Source: an uncultured Clostridia bacterium (GTDB lineage: Bacteria; Bacillota; Clostridia; Oscillospirales; Ruminococcaceae). Taken from it: a stretch of 64,000 nucleotides of DNA. Shown in pieces: positions 35,971 through 44,007 of this stretch. How positions within the stretch are numbered: position 1 is the stretch's first letter; every line of letters starts with the position of its first letter. Under the pieces are notes generated by a model, which ran no database searches, was not told the DNA's origin, and worked only from the letters and a program-made list of their open reading frames with translations. Location: the NCBI GenBank assembly GCA_947383835.1, contig CANDEV010000010.1:1-64000 (forward strand). Direction: 5' to 3'. A program made the position numbers and the translations under genes.

Positions 35971-36714
35971 CTAAATAATTTTTGCTAAAAAGCTTTTTAA
36001 TCTGTCGCTCTGCGGGTTTTCAAAAAGCTCCTTAGGACTATTTTCTTCAACGATCGTCCCGTTATCCATAAAAATCACACGGCTTGCAACTTCTCTTGCA
36101 AAAGCCATTTCGTGAGTTACAACAACCATTGTCATGTTTTCCTCCGCAAGCTCTCTCATAACGGTAAGCACCTCGCCAACCATTTCGGGGTCGAGAGCGG
36201 AGGTCGGCTCGTCGAAAAGCATAACGTCCGGCTTCATGCACAGCGCGCGGACAATTGCTATACGCTGCTTTTGACCGCCCGAAAGCTGGTTTGGATATGC
36301 CTCCGCACGGTCGGAAAGTCCGACTCTTTCCAGAAGCTCCCTTGCGGTCTGCTCCGCCTCCTCGCGGGACTTTTTCAACAGCTTCATCGGCGCGATCGTA
36401 AGATTTTTCATAATGCTCATATGAGGGAAAAGATTGAACTGCTGAAAGACCATACCCATTTTGCGCCTGTGGAGGTTTATATCTGTTTTCTTGTCGGTAA
36501 TATCCGCACCCTCGAAAAGGATAGTCCCCGACGTGGGAGTCTCCAAAAGATTAAGGCAACGGAGAAAAGTGCTCTTGCCCGAACCTGAGGGACCGATCAC
36601 AAACACCACCTCGCCCTTGTGAATGTCTACAGAAACACCGTTAAGGGCGTGGTTTGCCATACCGTCAAACTTTTTTGTAAGTCCCTGAACGGAAATAAGC
36701 GTATCAGTGGTCAC
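35971..36714 (-). CDS. Polar amino acid ABC transporter, ATP-binding protein
   Basis: Cytoplasmic ATPase of a polar amino acid importer (PAAT type). The 247 residues show Walker A ([13 protein letters not shown]), Q-loop ([11 protein letters not shown]), ABC signature ([15 protein letters not shown]), Walker B ([14 protein letters not shown]), the D-loop and the switch His (VVTHEMAFA). It starts with GTG inside the permease 3' end (11-nt overlap). Order SBP-permease-ATPase is complete, so this operon should make a working importer. Confidence 0.96.
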   Translation of the reverse strand: MTTDTLISVQGLTKKFDGMANHALNGVSVDIHKGEVVFVIGPSGSGKSTFLRCLNLLETPTSGTILFEGADITDKKTDINLHRRKMGMVFQQFNLFPHMSIMKNLTIAPMKLLKKSREEAEQTARELLERVGLSDRAEAYPNQLSGGQKQRIAIVRALCMKPDVMLFDEPTSALDPEMVGEVLTVMRELAEENMTMVVVTHEMAFAREVASRVIFMDNGTIVEENSPKELFENPQSDRLKSFLAKII

Positions 36715-37405
36715 TGTTCCTCAGCCTCCTTTCAAGCTTTCCTACGGCAAATTCAAGCAGCATTACTATCACAAGATAAATAAGCGCCACCGCAAGCAAG
36801 GGCATCATTGCGTCGTATGTACGGCTTCTTATGATATCTCCGCCTTTTGTCAAGTCCTCCATAGCAATATAGCCCGAAACGGAGGTCTCCTTTAAAAGCA
36901 CGATAAGCTCGTTTCCCAAAGCGGGGAGTACGTTCTTGAATGCCTGAGGCATAACGATATGCACCATAGTCTGGACATAGTTGAAGCCGAGACTTCTTCC
37001 CGCCTCGAACTGACCCTTGTCAATGGACATAATGCCGCTTCGTACTATCTCAGCAACATATGCTCCCGAATTTATTCCGAAGGCTATGACAGCAACGATC
37101 ATCTTTCCGATATTTACAGAAGCGAATATTCCGAAATAAATAATAAGAAGCTGAACAACAACAGGCGTACCTCTTATTACGGTAAGATAAACGCGGCAGA
37201 CAAAATTCGGTATTTTAAGCTTTCCCGTCTTATCATATGTGGAGCGTATCACCGCTACCAAAAATCCGATAACAATACCCAGCAGCACCGCAAACACCGT
37301 TATTTGTATCGTAGTCCACAAGCCGCGGGTTATGTACTGCCACCTGTCGTCCTTTATAAAGTTGAGATAAAACCTGTTTTGAAGATTTTCAAACCATTCC
37401 GCCAT
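36704..37405 (-). CDS. Polar amino acid ABC transporter, permease
   Basis: Inner-membrane permease, 233 residues, about five membrane segments, HisMQ/GlnP type with the EAA-like loop [22 protein letters not shown] and the typical [10 protein letters not shown] motif. One permease only, so a homodimer is likely. GAAAGGAAG precedes the ATG. It is located between the SBP gene (with a repeat cluster in the gap) and the ATPase gene. Confidence 0.95.
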   Translation of the reverse strand: MAEWFENLQNRFYLNFIKDDRWQYITRGLWTTIQITVFAVLLGIVIGFLVAVIRSTYDKTGKLKIPNFVCRVYLTVIRGTPVVVQLLIIYFGIFASVNIGKMIVAVIAFGINSGAYVAEIVRSGIMSIDKGQFEAGRSLGFNYVQTMVHIVMPQAFKNVLPALGNELIVLLKETSVSGYIAMEDLTKGGDIIRSRTYDAMMPLLAVALIYLVIVMLLEFAVGKLERRLRNSDH

Positions 37406-37441
37406 TGTTTCTTCCTTTCGGTCAAAATTTTTATACTTTAA

Positions 37442-37496
37442 AAATTTTGGGTAAAGGCAGTGCCCTTACCCTTTAAGGCGTACTGTAAAATGCTGC
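37442..37496. repeat. Partial copy of repeat family C between SBP and permease genes
   Basis: GGGTAAAGGC ... GCCCTTACCC forms a hairpin with one mismatch and the following CTTTAAGGCGTACTG...AAAATGCTG follows the order of the 5' half of the 91-bp unit at 48732-49005 (AAAGGCTGAGCCTTTACCC, GGGCATACTG, AAAATGCT). Only the first half is present. Confidence 0.5.
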
Positions 37497-37504
37497 CGCT
37501 GTAA

Positions 37505-37591
37505 CGTCCCCGCCGCCCCTTGATAGGGGCTTAACAAAGTTAAAGTATACCGTATTGAAATTCGGGGTAGAACAACGCCGCACGCGCAGTG
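37505..37591 (-). repeat. Repeat family A, copy 3 (after the SBP gene)
   Basis: GCCCCTATCAAGGGGC hairpin and CTACCCCG segment in the same order and orientation as the other copies. The proximal hairpin next to the stop is degenerate (GCACTGCGCGTGC instead of GGGGAACGCCCC). It abuts the TAG stop of the binding protein gene. Confidence 0.75.
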
Positions 37592-38329
37592 CTATTCCGC
37601 GTTGATGTACTTGTCAATGATCTCCTGAAGCTTGCCTGAATCCTTAAGCTTTGTCAGAGACTCGTTGATCTGATCAAGAAGCTCCTGATTACCCTTAGCA
37701 ACTGCAATTGCATAATCCTCAACAGTATAGTCCTCGTCAAGTATCTTAAGACCATCGTTTTCGGAAACGAATACCTTTGCAGGTTCACGGTCGATTATAA
37801 CAGCGTCGATCTTGTTCTGACCGAGAGCTTGTACAGCCTCGAAGCCCTTGTTGTAACGCTCAACTGTTGCGCCCTCAACGTCGCCTGCAAACATATCTCC
37901 CGTAGTGCCGAGCTGTACGCCGATAGTCTTGCCCTCAAGGTCTGCGGGTGTGGTTATGGGCGAATCGTTGGTAACTATAACGACCTGCGCCGCAGTTGTG
38001 TAGGGGATAGAGAAATCAACGTTCTGTAGCTTATCCTCGGTAACAGTCATTCCGGCAACGCCTATATCGGCTTTGCCCGACTGGATAGCAGGAACTATGG
38101 AATCGAAAGCCATGTCCTCAATAACAAGCTCAAGACCCATATCGTCCGCAATAGCCTTTGCGATCTCTGCGTCGATACCTACAATACTCTCGCCCTCACG
38201 GTACTCATACGGCGGGAACTCTGCGTTTGTAGCCATAACGAGAGTAGTTTTCTTCTCTCCGCCGCAGCCTGCGAGGGAAAGGGTCATTACAGCGGCAAGT
38301 GCGCTGCACAGGATTTTTGATAATTTCAT
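37592..38329 (-). CDS. Polar amino acid ABC transporter, substrate-binding lipoprotein
   Basis: Extracellular binding protein of family 3. The 245 residues start with a lipoprotein signal peptide (lipobox LAGC, Cys22) and contain the two-lobe SBP_bac_3 pattern: NAEFPPYEYREGESIVGIDAE, GMTVTEDKLQNVDFSIPYTTA and KTIGVQLGTTGD. The amino acid bound cannot be assigned safely; the cystine, polar and glutamine groups look similar. It heads the three-gene importer operon. Confidence 0.95.
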   Translation of the reverse strand: MKLSKILCSALAAVMTLSLAGCGGEKKTTLVMATNAEFPPYEYREGESIVGIDAEIAKAIADDMGLELVIEDMAFDSIVPAIQSGKADIGVAGMTVTEDKLQNVDFSIPYTTAAQVVIVTNDSPITTPADLEGKTIGVQLGTTGDMFAGDVEGATVERYNKGFEAVQALGQNKIDAVIIDREPAKVFVSENDGLKILDEDYTVEDYAIAVAKGNQELLDQINESLTKLKDSGKLQEIIDKYINAE

Positions 38330-38367
38330 AATATTTTACTCCTTTTTATACTTAATTTGCGGCTGAA

Positions 38368-38433
38368 AAACGTGCAAAAAATTAAGCAAAAGCTTGCGTA
38401 TACGGATTTTGCGCAAATTTTTTGCATACGTTT
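38368..38433 (-). promoter_or_regulatory. Hairpin in the 5' leader of the amino acid importer operon
   Basis: AAACGTGCAAAAAATT (38368-38383) pairs with AATTTTTTGCATACGTTT (38416-38433) apart from a 2-nt bulge, within the roughly 130-nt leader. No clear terminator T tract follows; it could stabilise the leader or bind a regulator. Not a riboswitch class I recognise. Confidence 0.45.
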
Positions 38434-38467
38434 TAGGAGCAAATCAGTATTAGTCATGATAAACACT

Positions 38468-38496
38468 ATTATACATTATAATTTTGCATTTTTCAA
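38468..38496 (-). promoter_or_regulatory. Sigma-A promoter of the amino acid importer operon
   Basis: Minus strand TTGAAA - 17 nt - TATAAT, 139 nt before the SBP start codon. Confidence 0.8.
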
Positions 38497-38573
38497 GTAC
38501 TGCCTGATATTTTTTTATGAATATCAGTAATTTCTATCATTTCAGACAGTCCGCAGCTTTTGGCTCAAACAGC

Positions 38574-38659
38574 AAAAAGCGTACCCCAAAGCCGAGCACA
38601 TACCGTTGCTTACAAAATTTGCCGGCAGCGGTACGTACTCTTTTGCAGGAGGGTACGCT
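38574..38659 (-). terminator. Terminator of the M23 peptidase gene
   Basis: Minus strand AGCGTACCC (plus 38651-38659) pairs with GGGTACGCT, followed by TTTT (plus 38574-38586), enclosing a further internal stem. It lies 15 nt after the stop codon. The rest of 38330-38673 is promoter and leader of the importer operon. Confidence 0.7.
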
Positions 38660-38673
38660 ATTTATATTTTTTA

Positions 38674-40569
38674 TCAATACTGTGAAACATAATTTGTCGG
38701 ATTGGGATAAGTACCGTTGGAACGCACCTCAAAGTGGAGGTGATTGCCTGTGCTGTCGCCTGTGCTTCCGACATAGCCGATAATCTGTCCCTTTACAACA
38801 TAATCGCCGTATTCGATAGCAATGGAGCTCTGATGTGCATAAACCGTAACGTTTCCGTCATCGTGTGAAATTCTTACGCAGTTTCCGTAGCCGCCGTTCC
38901 AGCCGCTGCCGACCTCGATAACTGTGCCGCTTTCAGCCGCATAGATAGGAGTGCCGTAAGGAGCCGCGATATCAATACCCTTATGACCTCTGCCGTCGCC
39001 CTGATATGCAGAGATATATCCGCCGTCAACAGGCCAGAAGTAATCGCCTGAACCGCCCGAACCTGTGCTTACGGGAGTTCTGGTGGCTCTTGTACCCTTG
39101 CGCTGATATTTTGTAACAGGCTCTGAAATTATTCTTTCGCTTGTGACCTCTCTCTTTATAGCTATGCCGTTCTTGTATGTGACAAGAGCTGTAACTTCCT
39201 TCTCGCCCTCAACTCCGGCAACATCGACCTCTGTCTCGCCCTCGTACATATCGTCGTCCTCGGTAGTAACGATTTCGTAATCAATTGCCTCGCTGTAGGT
39301 GACCTCCTCGGTAGTCTCCACCTGAAGGTAAGGAACCTCCTCGCTGAGCTGAACGATAGCTCCGATAGGACAGTATTCTGTTATATCGTCGATCCTCTCG
39401 CCGTCGTATGTAGCAACGCAAGCGGTAAGCTCGTCAACCGTCATGCCGTTGCTCTTGGCAATATTCCAAGGGTTGTCCCCCTGCTGTACTTCATAGTAAA
39501 CGGGCTCTTCAACGTTTGAATCCAAAAGGTCTATGATCTCCTTAGGATCGACTACCTGCTCGGGATCAACGTATCTTTCATATGTGTACTCAATATTCTT
39601 ATCAAAATCAACCGATACGATATCTTCTCCGTCATATTCCTCTTTGATCTCGTTAAGAAATTCCTCGATATCGCTGTTTTCCGCAACAGCTCCGATAAAC
39701 TCGCCGTCAATCGTAACCGCGTAAGCTCTTATCTTATTGCTGTCAATGCCGCTCTCGGTCTGTATAAACTCTGCGGCGTTCTCGGAGTAATTTTCACCGT
39801 TATCTGCGTCTGTGCTGTGTATTTCAAGAGCCTTGCTCTCTTCCTCGGACGCTTTTGCTTCAACGGCAGGTTCTTCCTGCACGGGAGCCTGTGTTTCTAT
39901 CTGCTCCTGAATAACATCGGCAAGCATCTGCTCGTCAAATATCTCATCCTGTGCGCCTATAGGCTTAATGGAAAGAGTCGCGGTGATATATTCGCTGCCT
40001 GTATCGTAATAAACAGCTCTGTCCGCAATGACCTTCTGTGCCTCGTCTATAACGGACGCCTCCGAAACAACGCCGACCTCCTGACCGTTAAGCTCAACCG
40101 TAACGCCGTAATCCGCCGAAGCCTTATCCGCTACCACGAAAACAAGGCAAGCAATACCGAGTACGGGTACAGCGTGATTCACAAACGACCTTGCAAATTT
40201 CTTGCTGCCTCTTGCCGCAGAAGCAATATCAGACATCTGAAGCAGGACGGCTTTTCCGAAGCCCTTGCTGACGATCCTCTCTCTGAAAATTCTGCCGAAC
40301 TCAGCGGCTTCCGTTCCTATGCGGGCAATGCCGCTTACAGTTCTTTTGAACGCTCCCGATATTTTTGAAGCGACGGGAACAGCAGTCCCGCTTATCTTTG
40401 CGGCAGCGGCTCTTGCGGCGTATACGGAGTATCTTACTGCCGAAACCGCCAAATATGTAACTAACGAGCCTACCTCGACCATAGCGCTTTCAAGCTTATT
40501 GTTTTTTTCTGTAAGACTTGTGTTTTCCGATATATTTTTCTTTTCGGCTGCGCCTGTATCAACTGACAT
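38674..40569 (-). CDS. Membrane-anchored cell wall hydrolase with LysM, G5 and M23 peptidase domains
   Basis: About 631 residues. N-terminal cytoplasmic part of about 130 residues rich in Ala/Ser/Lys, one membrane segment (VPVLGIACLVFVVADKAS), an extracellular stalk with VTVELNGQEVG, an acidic region, a LysM domain (YYEVQQGDNPWNIAKSNGM), a G5 domain (LVTYKNGIAIKREVTSERI), and a C-terminal M23 domain with HKGIDIAAPYG and HLHFEV zinc ligands. It should cut peptidoglycan cross-links. ATG 40569 is chosen (AAAGGAG 8 nt upstream) over the GTG two codons earlier. The upstream region carries WalR-like boxes. Confidence 0.94.
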   Translation of the reverse strand: MSVDTGAAEKKNISENTSLTEKNNKLESAMVEVGSLVTYLAVSAVRYSVYAARAAAAKISGTAVPVASKISGAFKRTVSGIARIGTEAAEFGRIFRERIVSKGFGKAVLLQMSDIASAARGSKKFARSFVNHAVPVLGIACLVFVVADKASADYGVTVELNGQEVGVVSEASVIDEAQKVIADRAVYYDTGSEYITATLSIKPIGAQDEIFDEQMLADVIQEQIETQAPVQEEPAVEAKASEEESKALEIHSTDADNGENYSENAAEFIQTESGIDSNKIRAYAVTIDGEFIGAVAENSDIEEFLNEIKEEYDGEDIVSVDFDKNIEYTYERYVDPEQVVDPKEIIDLLDSNVEEPVYYEVQQGDNPWNIAKSNGMTVDELTACVATYDGERIDDITEYCPIGAIVQLSEEVPYLQVETTEEVTYSEAIDYEIVTTEDDDMYEGETEVDVAGVEGEKEVTALVTYKNGIAIKREVTSERIISEPVTKYQRKGTRATRTPVSTGSGGSGDYFWPVDGGYISAYQGDGRGHKGIDIAAPYGTPIYAAESGTVIEVGSGWNGGYGNCVRISHDDGNVTVYAHQSSIAIEYGDYVVKGQIIGYVGSTGDSTGNHLHFEVRSNGTYPNPTNYVSQY

Positions 40570-40605
40570 GACCACATCTCCTTTCTTTTTTTCTACACAT
40601 CTTTT

Positions 40606-40957
40606 ATTATAAAATCAAGCTTATTGAACAAAGGTTACAAAAAAATCTTAAAAGGTTACAAATCAGTAACATTATCTATATTATACCTCTTTTTTTTCAA
40701 AAATCAACAGCAATTAGCTTTATGTCACATTTTCTTAATTTTTTTTAGCTATCTGCACAATTTTGCTCTTTTTCCTTTAGTGTATTTCAGCAATTATTTA
40801 TGTATATTTTGTTAATGAGACGTTTTCGCCTCGACGCTGAATTTACATTATGGGAATAAATAACAGTTACAAACGGTTACAAATTGTAATCTTTTTTTCT
40901 AAAGTTTAAGGTATAGTCCCAAAAAAAGGTTACAAAAAAGGTTACAAAACGGTTACA
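40606..40957 (-). promoter_or_regulatory. Promoter and WalR-like binding sites upstream of the M23 peptidase gene
   Basis: On the minus strand a -10 TATAAT (plus 40606-40611) lacks a good -35. Instead TGTAAC boxes occur seven times (plus strand GTTACA starting at 40634, 40655, 40866, 40876, 40929, 40941, 40952). The pair at 40941/40952 is TGTAAC-N5-TGTAAC, the known WalR consensus; the 40634 box overlaps the expected -35. The 40570-41051 gap holds no other gene. Confidence 0.65.
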
Positions 40958-41008
40958 AGGCTTTGTTAGTGTAAATGATCTGTAATAATTTATATTGTCA
41001 ACTAAAGA

Positions 41009-41042
41009 CCGATTGCGTACCCGAAACAGGATACGCAATCGG
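41009..41042 (-). terminator. Terminator after mazF
   Basis: CCGATTGCGTACCC (41009-41022) and GGATACGCAATCGG (41029-41042) form a 14-bp stem with one wobble; a short T tract (TCTTTAG) follows on the minus strand. Confidence 0.75.
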
Positions 41043-41051
41043 CTGTAATAT

Positions 41052-41426
41052 TTAAGTTAATGCGGTATCGGCGGTACTGTCCTGCCGAAGCCCGAAGCTT
41101 ATGGACAAAGCGCTGTTTACTTTTGTCATCGAATTTGTGTCAAGCTCGCCCATGCGCTCCTTGAGCCTTTTTTTGTCGATAGTTCTGATCTGCTCCAGAA
41201 GCACGATGCTGTCCTTCTGAAGACCGCATTTGTCTGCGTTCACCTCAATGTGGGTGGGAAGCTTGGATTTATCCCGCTGGCTTGTGATAGCCGCCGCAAT
41301 AACGGTGGGGCTGTGTTTGTTTCCGACGTCGTTCTGAACTATAAGAACGGGACGTATTCCGCCCTGCTCGGAGCCGACCACGGGACTGAGATCCGCGTAA
41401 TAAATTTCTCCCCTTTTTACTGACAT
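41052..41426 (-). CDS. MazF/PemK-type endoribonuclease toxin (NdoA-like), no adjacent antitoxin
   Basis: Sequence-specific mRNA interferase of the MazF/NdoA family. About 124 residues with the family start [21 protein letters not shown], the RPVLIVQND strand, and VIAAAITS and [13 protein letters not shown] segments; the length is typical. The ATG at 41426 (9 nt from AGGAG) is preferred over one two codons earlier. No antitoxin frame is seen on either side: upstream lies a 355-bp intergenic region, downstream a terminator. In many Firmicutes ndoA follows a small antitoxin gene; here that partner must be elsewhere or lost. Confidence 0.93.
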   Translation of the reverse strand: MSVKRGEIYYADLSPVVGSEQGGIRPVLIVQNDVGNKHSPTVIAAAITSQRDKSKLPTHIEVNADKCGLQKDSIVLLEQIRTIDKKRLKERMGELDTNSMTKVNSALSISFGLRQDSTADTALT

Positions 41427-41432
41427 TTCCAT

Positions 41433-41716
41433 ACACTCCTATTTTACCGAGTTTTAAGGCGCACCTATTATAATGTGTACCCTTGACCTTAACGCGCAAA
41501 CGCTTCGGGTCTTGCGGTATCGTATGGTATTATTGTTGACGGATTTTTTGAAAATAATCACAAAAAATTTCCGCCGCCGAAATTTACCTTAAAAAATTTT
41601 TCGGGGCTATACTATTATATGTAATATTTCAAGGTATGACACATATGAGGGGAACGCCATGCGTCAAAGGTGTATGCCGCTCTCTGCGCGCTTTGCCGAA
41701 AGCGCTGATTTTTATC
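41433..41716. other. Divergent intergenic region between mazF and fabV
   Basis: A TATAAT-type -10 on the minus strand (plus ATTATA at 41467-41472) may serve mazF; its -35 is poor. AAATTT-rich inverted sequence lies near 41565-41605 (AAAAAATTTCCGCC with GAAATTTACC..AAAAAATTTTTC). No convincing gene. Confidence 0.45.
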
Positions 41717-41745
41717 TTGATTTCCGGTAAATAATGTGCTATAAT
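41717..41745 (+). promoter_or_regulatory. Sigma-A promoter of fabV
   Basis: TTGATT - 17 nt - TATAAT with an extended TGC before the -10, 37 nt upstream of the fabV ATG. No FapR-like operator was recognised. Confidence 0.8.
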
Positions 41746-41781
41746 TATTACATTCATTCAGTACGAAAGGAAAGATCATAT

Positions 41782-42960
41782 ATGACGGTAAAACCCAAAA
41801 TAAGAGGATTTATCTGCACCACGGCTCACCCTGTTGGCTGCAGGGAGACAGTTAAGTCCCAGATCGAATATGTGAAAAGCAAGGGGAAGATAAACGGTCC
41901 GAAAAAGGTTCTTGTTATCGGCGCATCAATGGGCTACGGGCTTTCTTCGAGGATTTCGGCGGCATACGGCTGCGGTGCTGACACGATCGGCGTTATTTTT
42001 GACAAGCAGGGCAGTGAAAGCAGGACTGCCTCCGCCGGCTGGTACAACACCGCCGCATTCGAGGAATTTGCTCACGCCGACGGTCTGTACGCAAAAACCG
42101 TCAACGGCGACGCTTTTTCGCAGCAGATCAAGGACGAGGTCATTGCTCTTATAAAAAAAGACCTTGGCAAGGTGGACATGGTGGTCTACAGCCTTGCCGC
42201 GCCGAGGCGGACGACCTCAGACGGCACAGTTTACAGCTCGGTGCTTAAAACAACGGGAGAGGACTTCACCAACAAGACTATCGACATGAAAACCGAGACG
42301 GTTTCCGATGTAACGGTCACTCCCGCAACAGAGGCGGAAATTTTTGCTACCGTAAAGGTAATGGGCGGCGAGGACTGGAAGGAATGGATAGGCGCGCTTA
42401 AAGCCGCGGACGCAATAGAGGACGGTGCTGTGACTGTCGCGTACTCCTATATTGGACCGGAGCTTACCCACCCGATATATAAAAACGGCTCTATCGGCAG
42501 GGCTAAAAATCACCTTGCAGAGACCGCGAAAGAGATAACGAAAGCTATTGACGGCGTTACAGCTTACGTTTCGGTGAACAAAGCGCTTGTTACACAGTCC
42601 AGCTCGGCTATCCCTGTCGTGCCTCTGTATATTTCAATACTTTACAAGGTAATGAAAGAAGCGGGCTTGCACGAGGGCTGCATAGAGCAGATGCAGAGAA
42701 TGTTTGCGGAAAAGCTTTTCGGAGACGGTGCAAAAACCGATGATGAGGGCTTGATACGTCTTGACGACTGGGAAATGCGAGAGGACGTTCAGAAAAAGGT
42801 CATGGAGATATGGGAGAATATTTCCGACAGCAATCTGCGTGAGTGCGCCGATCTGGAGGGTTACAAAAAGGATTTCGCAATGCTTTTCGGCTTTGAGGCG
42901 GAGGGCGTTGACTATGAGGCGGACTGCGACACGGCGATAGGTATTGAGAGCATAGGTTAA
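41782..42960 (+). CDS. fabV: Trans-2-enoyl-CoA/ACP reductase, FabV type
   Basis: Reduces the double bond of trans-2-enoyl-ACP or -CoA with NADH; in clostridia related TER enzymes act in butyrate-type or fatty-acid synthesis. About 392 residues with the family start IRGFICTTAHPVGC, an NAD-binding KKVLVIGASMGYGLSSR block, and the FabV Tyr-x8-Lys motif (YKNGSIGRAK, about 236-245). ATG 41782 is preferred (GAAAGGA upstream; matches the family N terminus). It is transcribed alone from its own promoter; its stop overlaps that of the next, convergent gene. FabV enzymes are typically triclosan-tolerant. Confidence 0.97.
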   Translation: MTVKPKIRGFICTTAHPVGCRETVKSQIEYVKSKGKINGPKKVLVIGASMGYGLSSRISAAYGCGADTIGVIFDKQGSESRTASAGWYNTAAFEEFAHADGLYAKTVNGDAFSQQIKDEVIALIKKDLGKVDMVVYSLAAPRRTTSDGTVYSSVLKTTGEDFTNKTIDMKTETVSDVTVTPATEAEIFATVKVMGGEDWKEWIGALKAADAIEDGAVTVAYSYIGPELTHPIYKNGSIGRAKNHLAETAKEITKAIDGVTAYVSVNKALVTQSSSAIPVVPLYISILYKVMKEAGLHEGCIEQMQRMFAEKLFGDGAKTDDEGLIRLDDWEMREDVQKKVMEIWENISDSNLRECADLEGYKKDFAMLFGFEAEGVDYEADCDTAIGIESIG

Positions 42961-43202
42961 TTATTTGATAACAGCTTGACCGCAAATGCGAAGCCTTGTT
43001 CAAAGCCTGCGCACTTTGCGGCTTGTGTTATTTCCGTTTCAAATTCGGCAATTTTAACTGCGGCTGAATGCTTTATTCTTTTTCTTTCTGTCATTATTTT
43101 CAGCACGCGTCCAAAAGAAGTTTCGAGATTTTCCAGTTCGGGGGAGGAGATTTTCTCTCCGTTCATGTTGTAGAATATTTCTTGTAATGTTGGCATTTCC
43201 AT
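42957..43202 (-). CDS. Small hypothetical protein, DUF6809-like
   Basis: 81 residues, helical and charged, start MEMPTLQEIFYNMNGEKI and end FEQGFAFAVKLLSNN. The N-terminal LQEIFY and C-terminal FxxGFxxAVKLL patterns resemble DUF6809 proteins found beside phage or mobile genes; this assignment is from memory and tentative. It has a good ribosome site (AAAGGAG, 9 nt). Its promoter region shares a palindromic operator with the divergent XRE gene, so the two are probably co-regulated. It is convergent with fabV, their stop codons overlapping. Confidence 0.65.
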   Translation of the reverse strand: MEMPTLQEIFYNMNGEKISSPELENLETSFGRVLKIMTERKRIKHSAAVKIAEFETEITQAAKCAGFEQGFAFAVKLLSNN

Positions 43203-43245
43203 TTGGGTTTTCTCCTTTAAAATTATTTTGATTTTTTTGAACCTG

Positions 43246-43339
43246 ATTATATTTTAGCACTAAATTTTAGTGTAGTCAATTGGCGGCATAGTTAAATTTT
43301 TATATTAATTTTTGTACAATTTGTCACTTGATTTTAGTG
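43246..43339. promoter_or_regulatory. Divergent promoter region with CAC-N9-GTG operators
   Basis: Perfect palindrome CACTAAATTTTAGTG (43258-43272) and near-copy CACTTGATTTTAGTG (43325-43339). The first sits just upstream of a minus-strand TATAAT (plus 43246-43251); the second overlaps a TTGATT that could be the -35 of the XRE gene. They probably bind the XRE protein encoded at 43372. Confidence 0.65.
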
Positions 43340-43371
43340 TAACTTTATTATAAGATTATGGCGGTGATAAA

Positions 43372-43593
43372 ATGCCCGTACAGTATAAAATAAACGTATT
43401 AGCTGCTTTAAAAGAAAAAGGCTATACTACTTCAAAAATACGAAATGAAAAATTGATAGGCGAAGCAACTATGCAGCGTTTACGGCACGGTAAAAGCGTT
43501 TCTTATGAGGTAATTGCAAAGCTTTGTAAGCTGCTTGACTGCCAGCCGGGGGATATTTTGGAGTATGTTCCCGATGAAAACGGAGACGAATGA
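43372..43593 (+). CDS. Small XRE-family (Cro/C1-type HTH) regulator
   Basis: DNA-binding protein of 73 residues, almost only the HTH domain: KINVLAALKEKGYTTSKIRN, recognition region GEATMQRLRHGKSVSYEVI, and the conserved C-terminal LLDCQPGDILEYVPDENG. Probably an autoregulator acting on the palindromes upstream. It overlaps the following RHH gene by ATGA. A close paralogue lies at 44008. Confidence 0.9.
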   Translation: MPVQYKINVLAALKEKGYTTSKIRNEKLIGEATMQRLRHGKSVSYEVIAKLCKLLDCQPGDILEYVPDENGDE

Positions 43594-43778
43594 AAATGAG
43601 CAAACCTCAAACTCGAGCAAGCAATAAATACAATGCCAAAGCATACGACCGCCTTGCAATACAAGTCAAAAAGGGAAGAAAGTCGGAAATTCAAGCCGCT
43701 GCCCAAAAACAGGGTGAAAGCCTTAACGCATACGTTGTAAAGGCTGTTGAACAACGTATGGAATCCGAAAAAGATTAA
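43590..43778 (+). CDS. Arc-type ribbon-helix-helix protein (antitoxin-like)
   Basis: 62-residue basic protein with KYNAKAYDRLAIQVKKGRK followed by the helix pair SEIQAAAQKQGESLNAYVVK, matching small Arc/MetJ-type RHH proteins often found as antitoxins or plasmid regulators. It overlaps the XRE gene (ATGA) and is probably co-translated. No toxin gene follows: a 24-bp-arm palindrome starts 2 nt after its stop. The start may be ATG 43590 or 43596. Confidence 0.8.
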   Translation: MKMSKPQTRASNKYNAKAYDRLAIQVKKGRKSEIQAAAQKQGESLNAYVVKAVEQRMESEKD

Positions 43779-43779
43779 C

Positions 43780-43847
43780 GTAGGGCGGGGGCTTGCTCCC
43801 GCCTAATCGCAGCGGATCTGACAGGCGGGAGCAAGCCCCCGCCCTAC
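43780..43847. repeat. Repeat family B palindrome, copy 2
   Basis: Arms 43780-43803 and 43824-43847 are identical to those at 32721-32792; only the 20-nt loop differs. It directly follows the RHH gene. Confidence 0.9.
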
Positions 43848-43886
43848 ATTGCACTGACAAATGTTTTTGAATATATTTATATTATA

Positions 43887-43969
43887 CACAATATTTAGTG
43901 GAGCGTCAATATACTTTGTTCACAATGTTTAGTGAATAATTTTGTTGATTTTATTCACTTTAATTTGTG
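43887..43969 (+). promoter_or_regulatory. Operator cluster upstream of the second XRE gene
   Basis: Three CAC-N8-GTG sites: CACAATATTTAGTG (43887), CACAATGTTTAGTG (43921) and CACTTTAATTTGTG (43956), the last two extended by TT/AA. They are related to, but one base shorter than, the sites before the first XRE gene. Likely autoregulatory; -10 candidate TACAAT at 43981. Confidence 0.6.
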
Positions 43970-44007
43970 AATAAAATTGTTACAATAGTATTATTGGAGG
44001 TGTAACT

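Noticed and set aside
36704..36714. Permease-ATPase overlap considered as a frameshift fusion
   Set aside because: Both proteins have full-length family ends and starts; the 11-nt overlap is ordinary coupling.
40570..41008. M23 gene upstream region considered as a ydaO/yuaA (c-di-AMP) riboswitch
   Set aside because: The region is AT-rich with TGTAAC boxes and lacks the GC-rich conserved core of that class.
41659..41730. 23-codon frame upstream of fabV with a GAGGGG site
   Set aside because: It overlaps the -35 of the fabV promoter, so it would not be in the fabV transcript; no terminator or pairing suggests a leader role.
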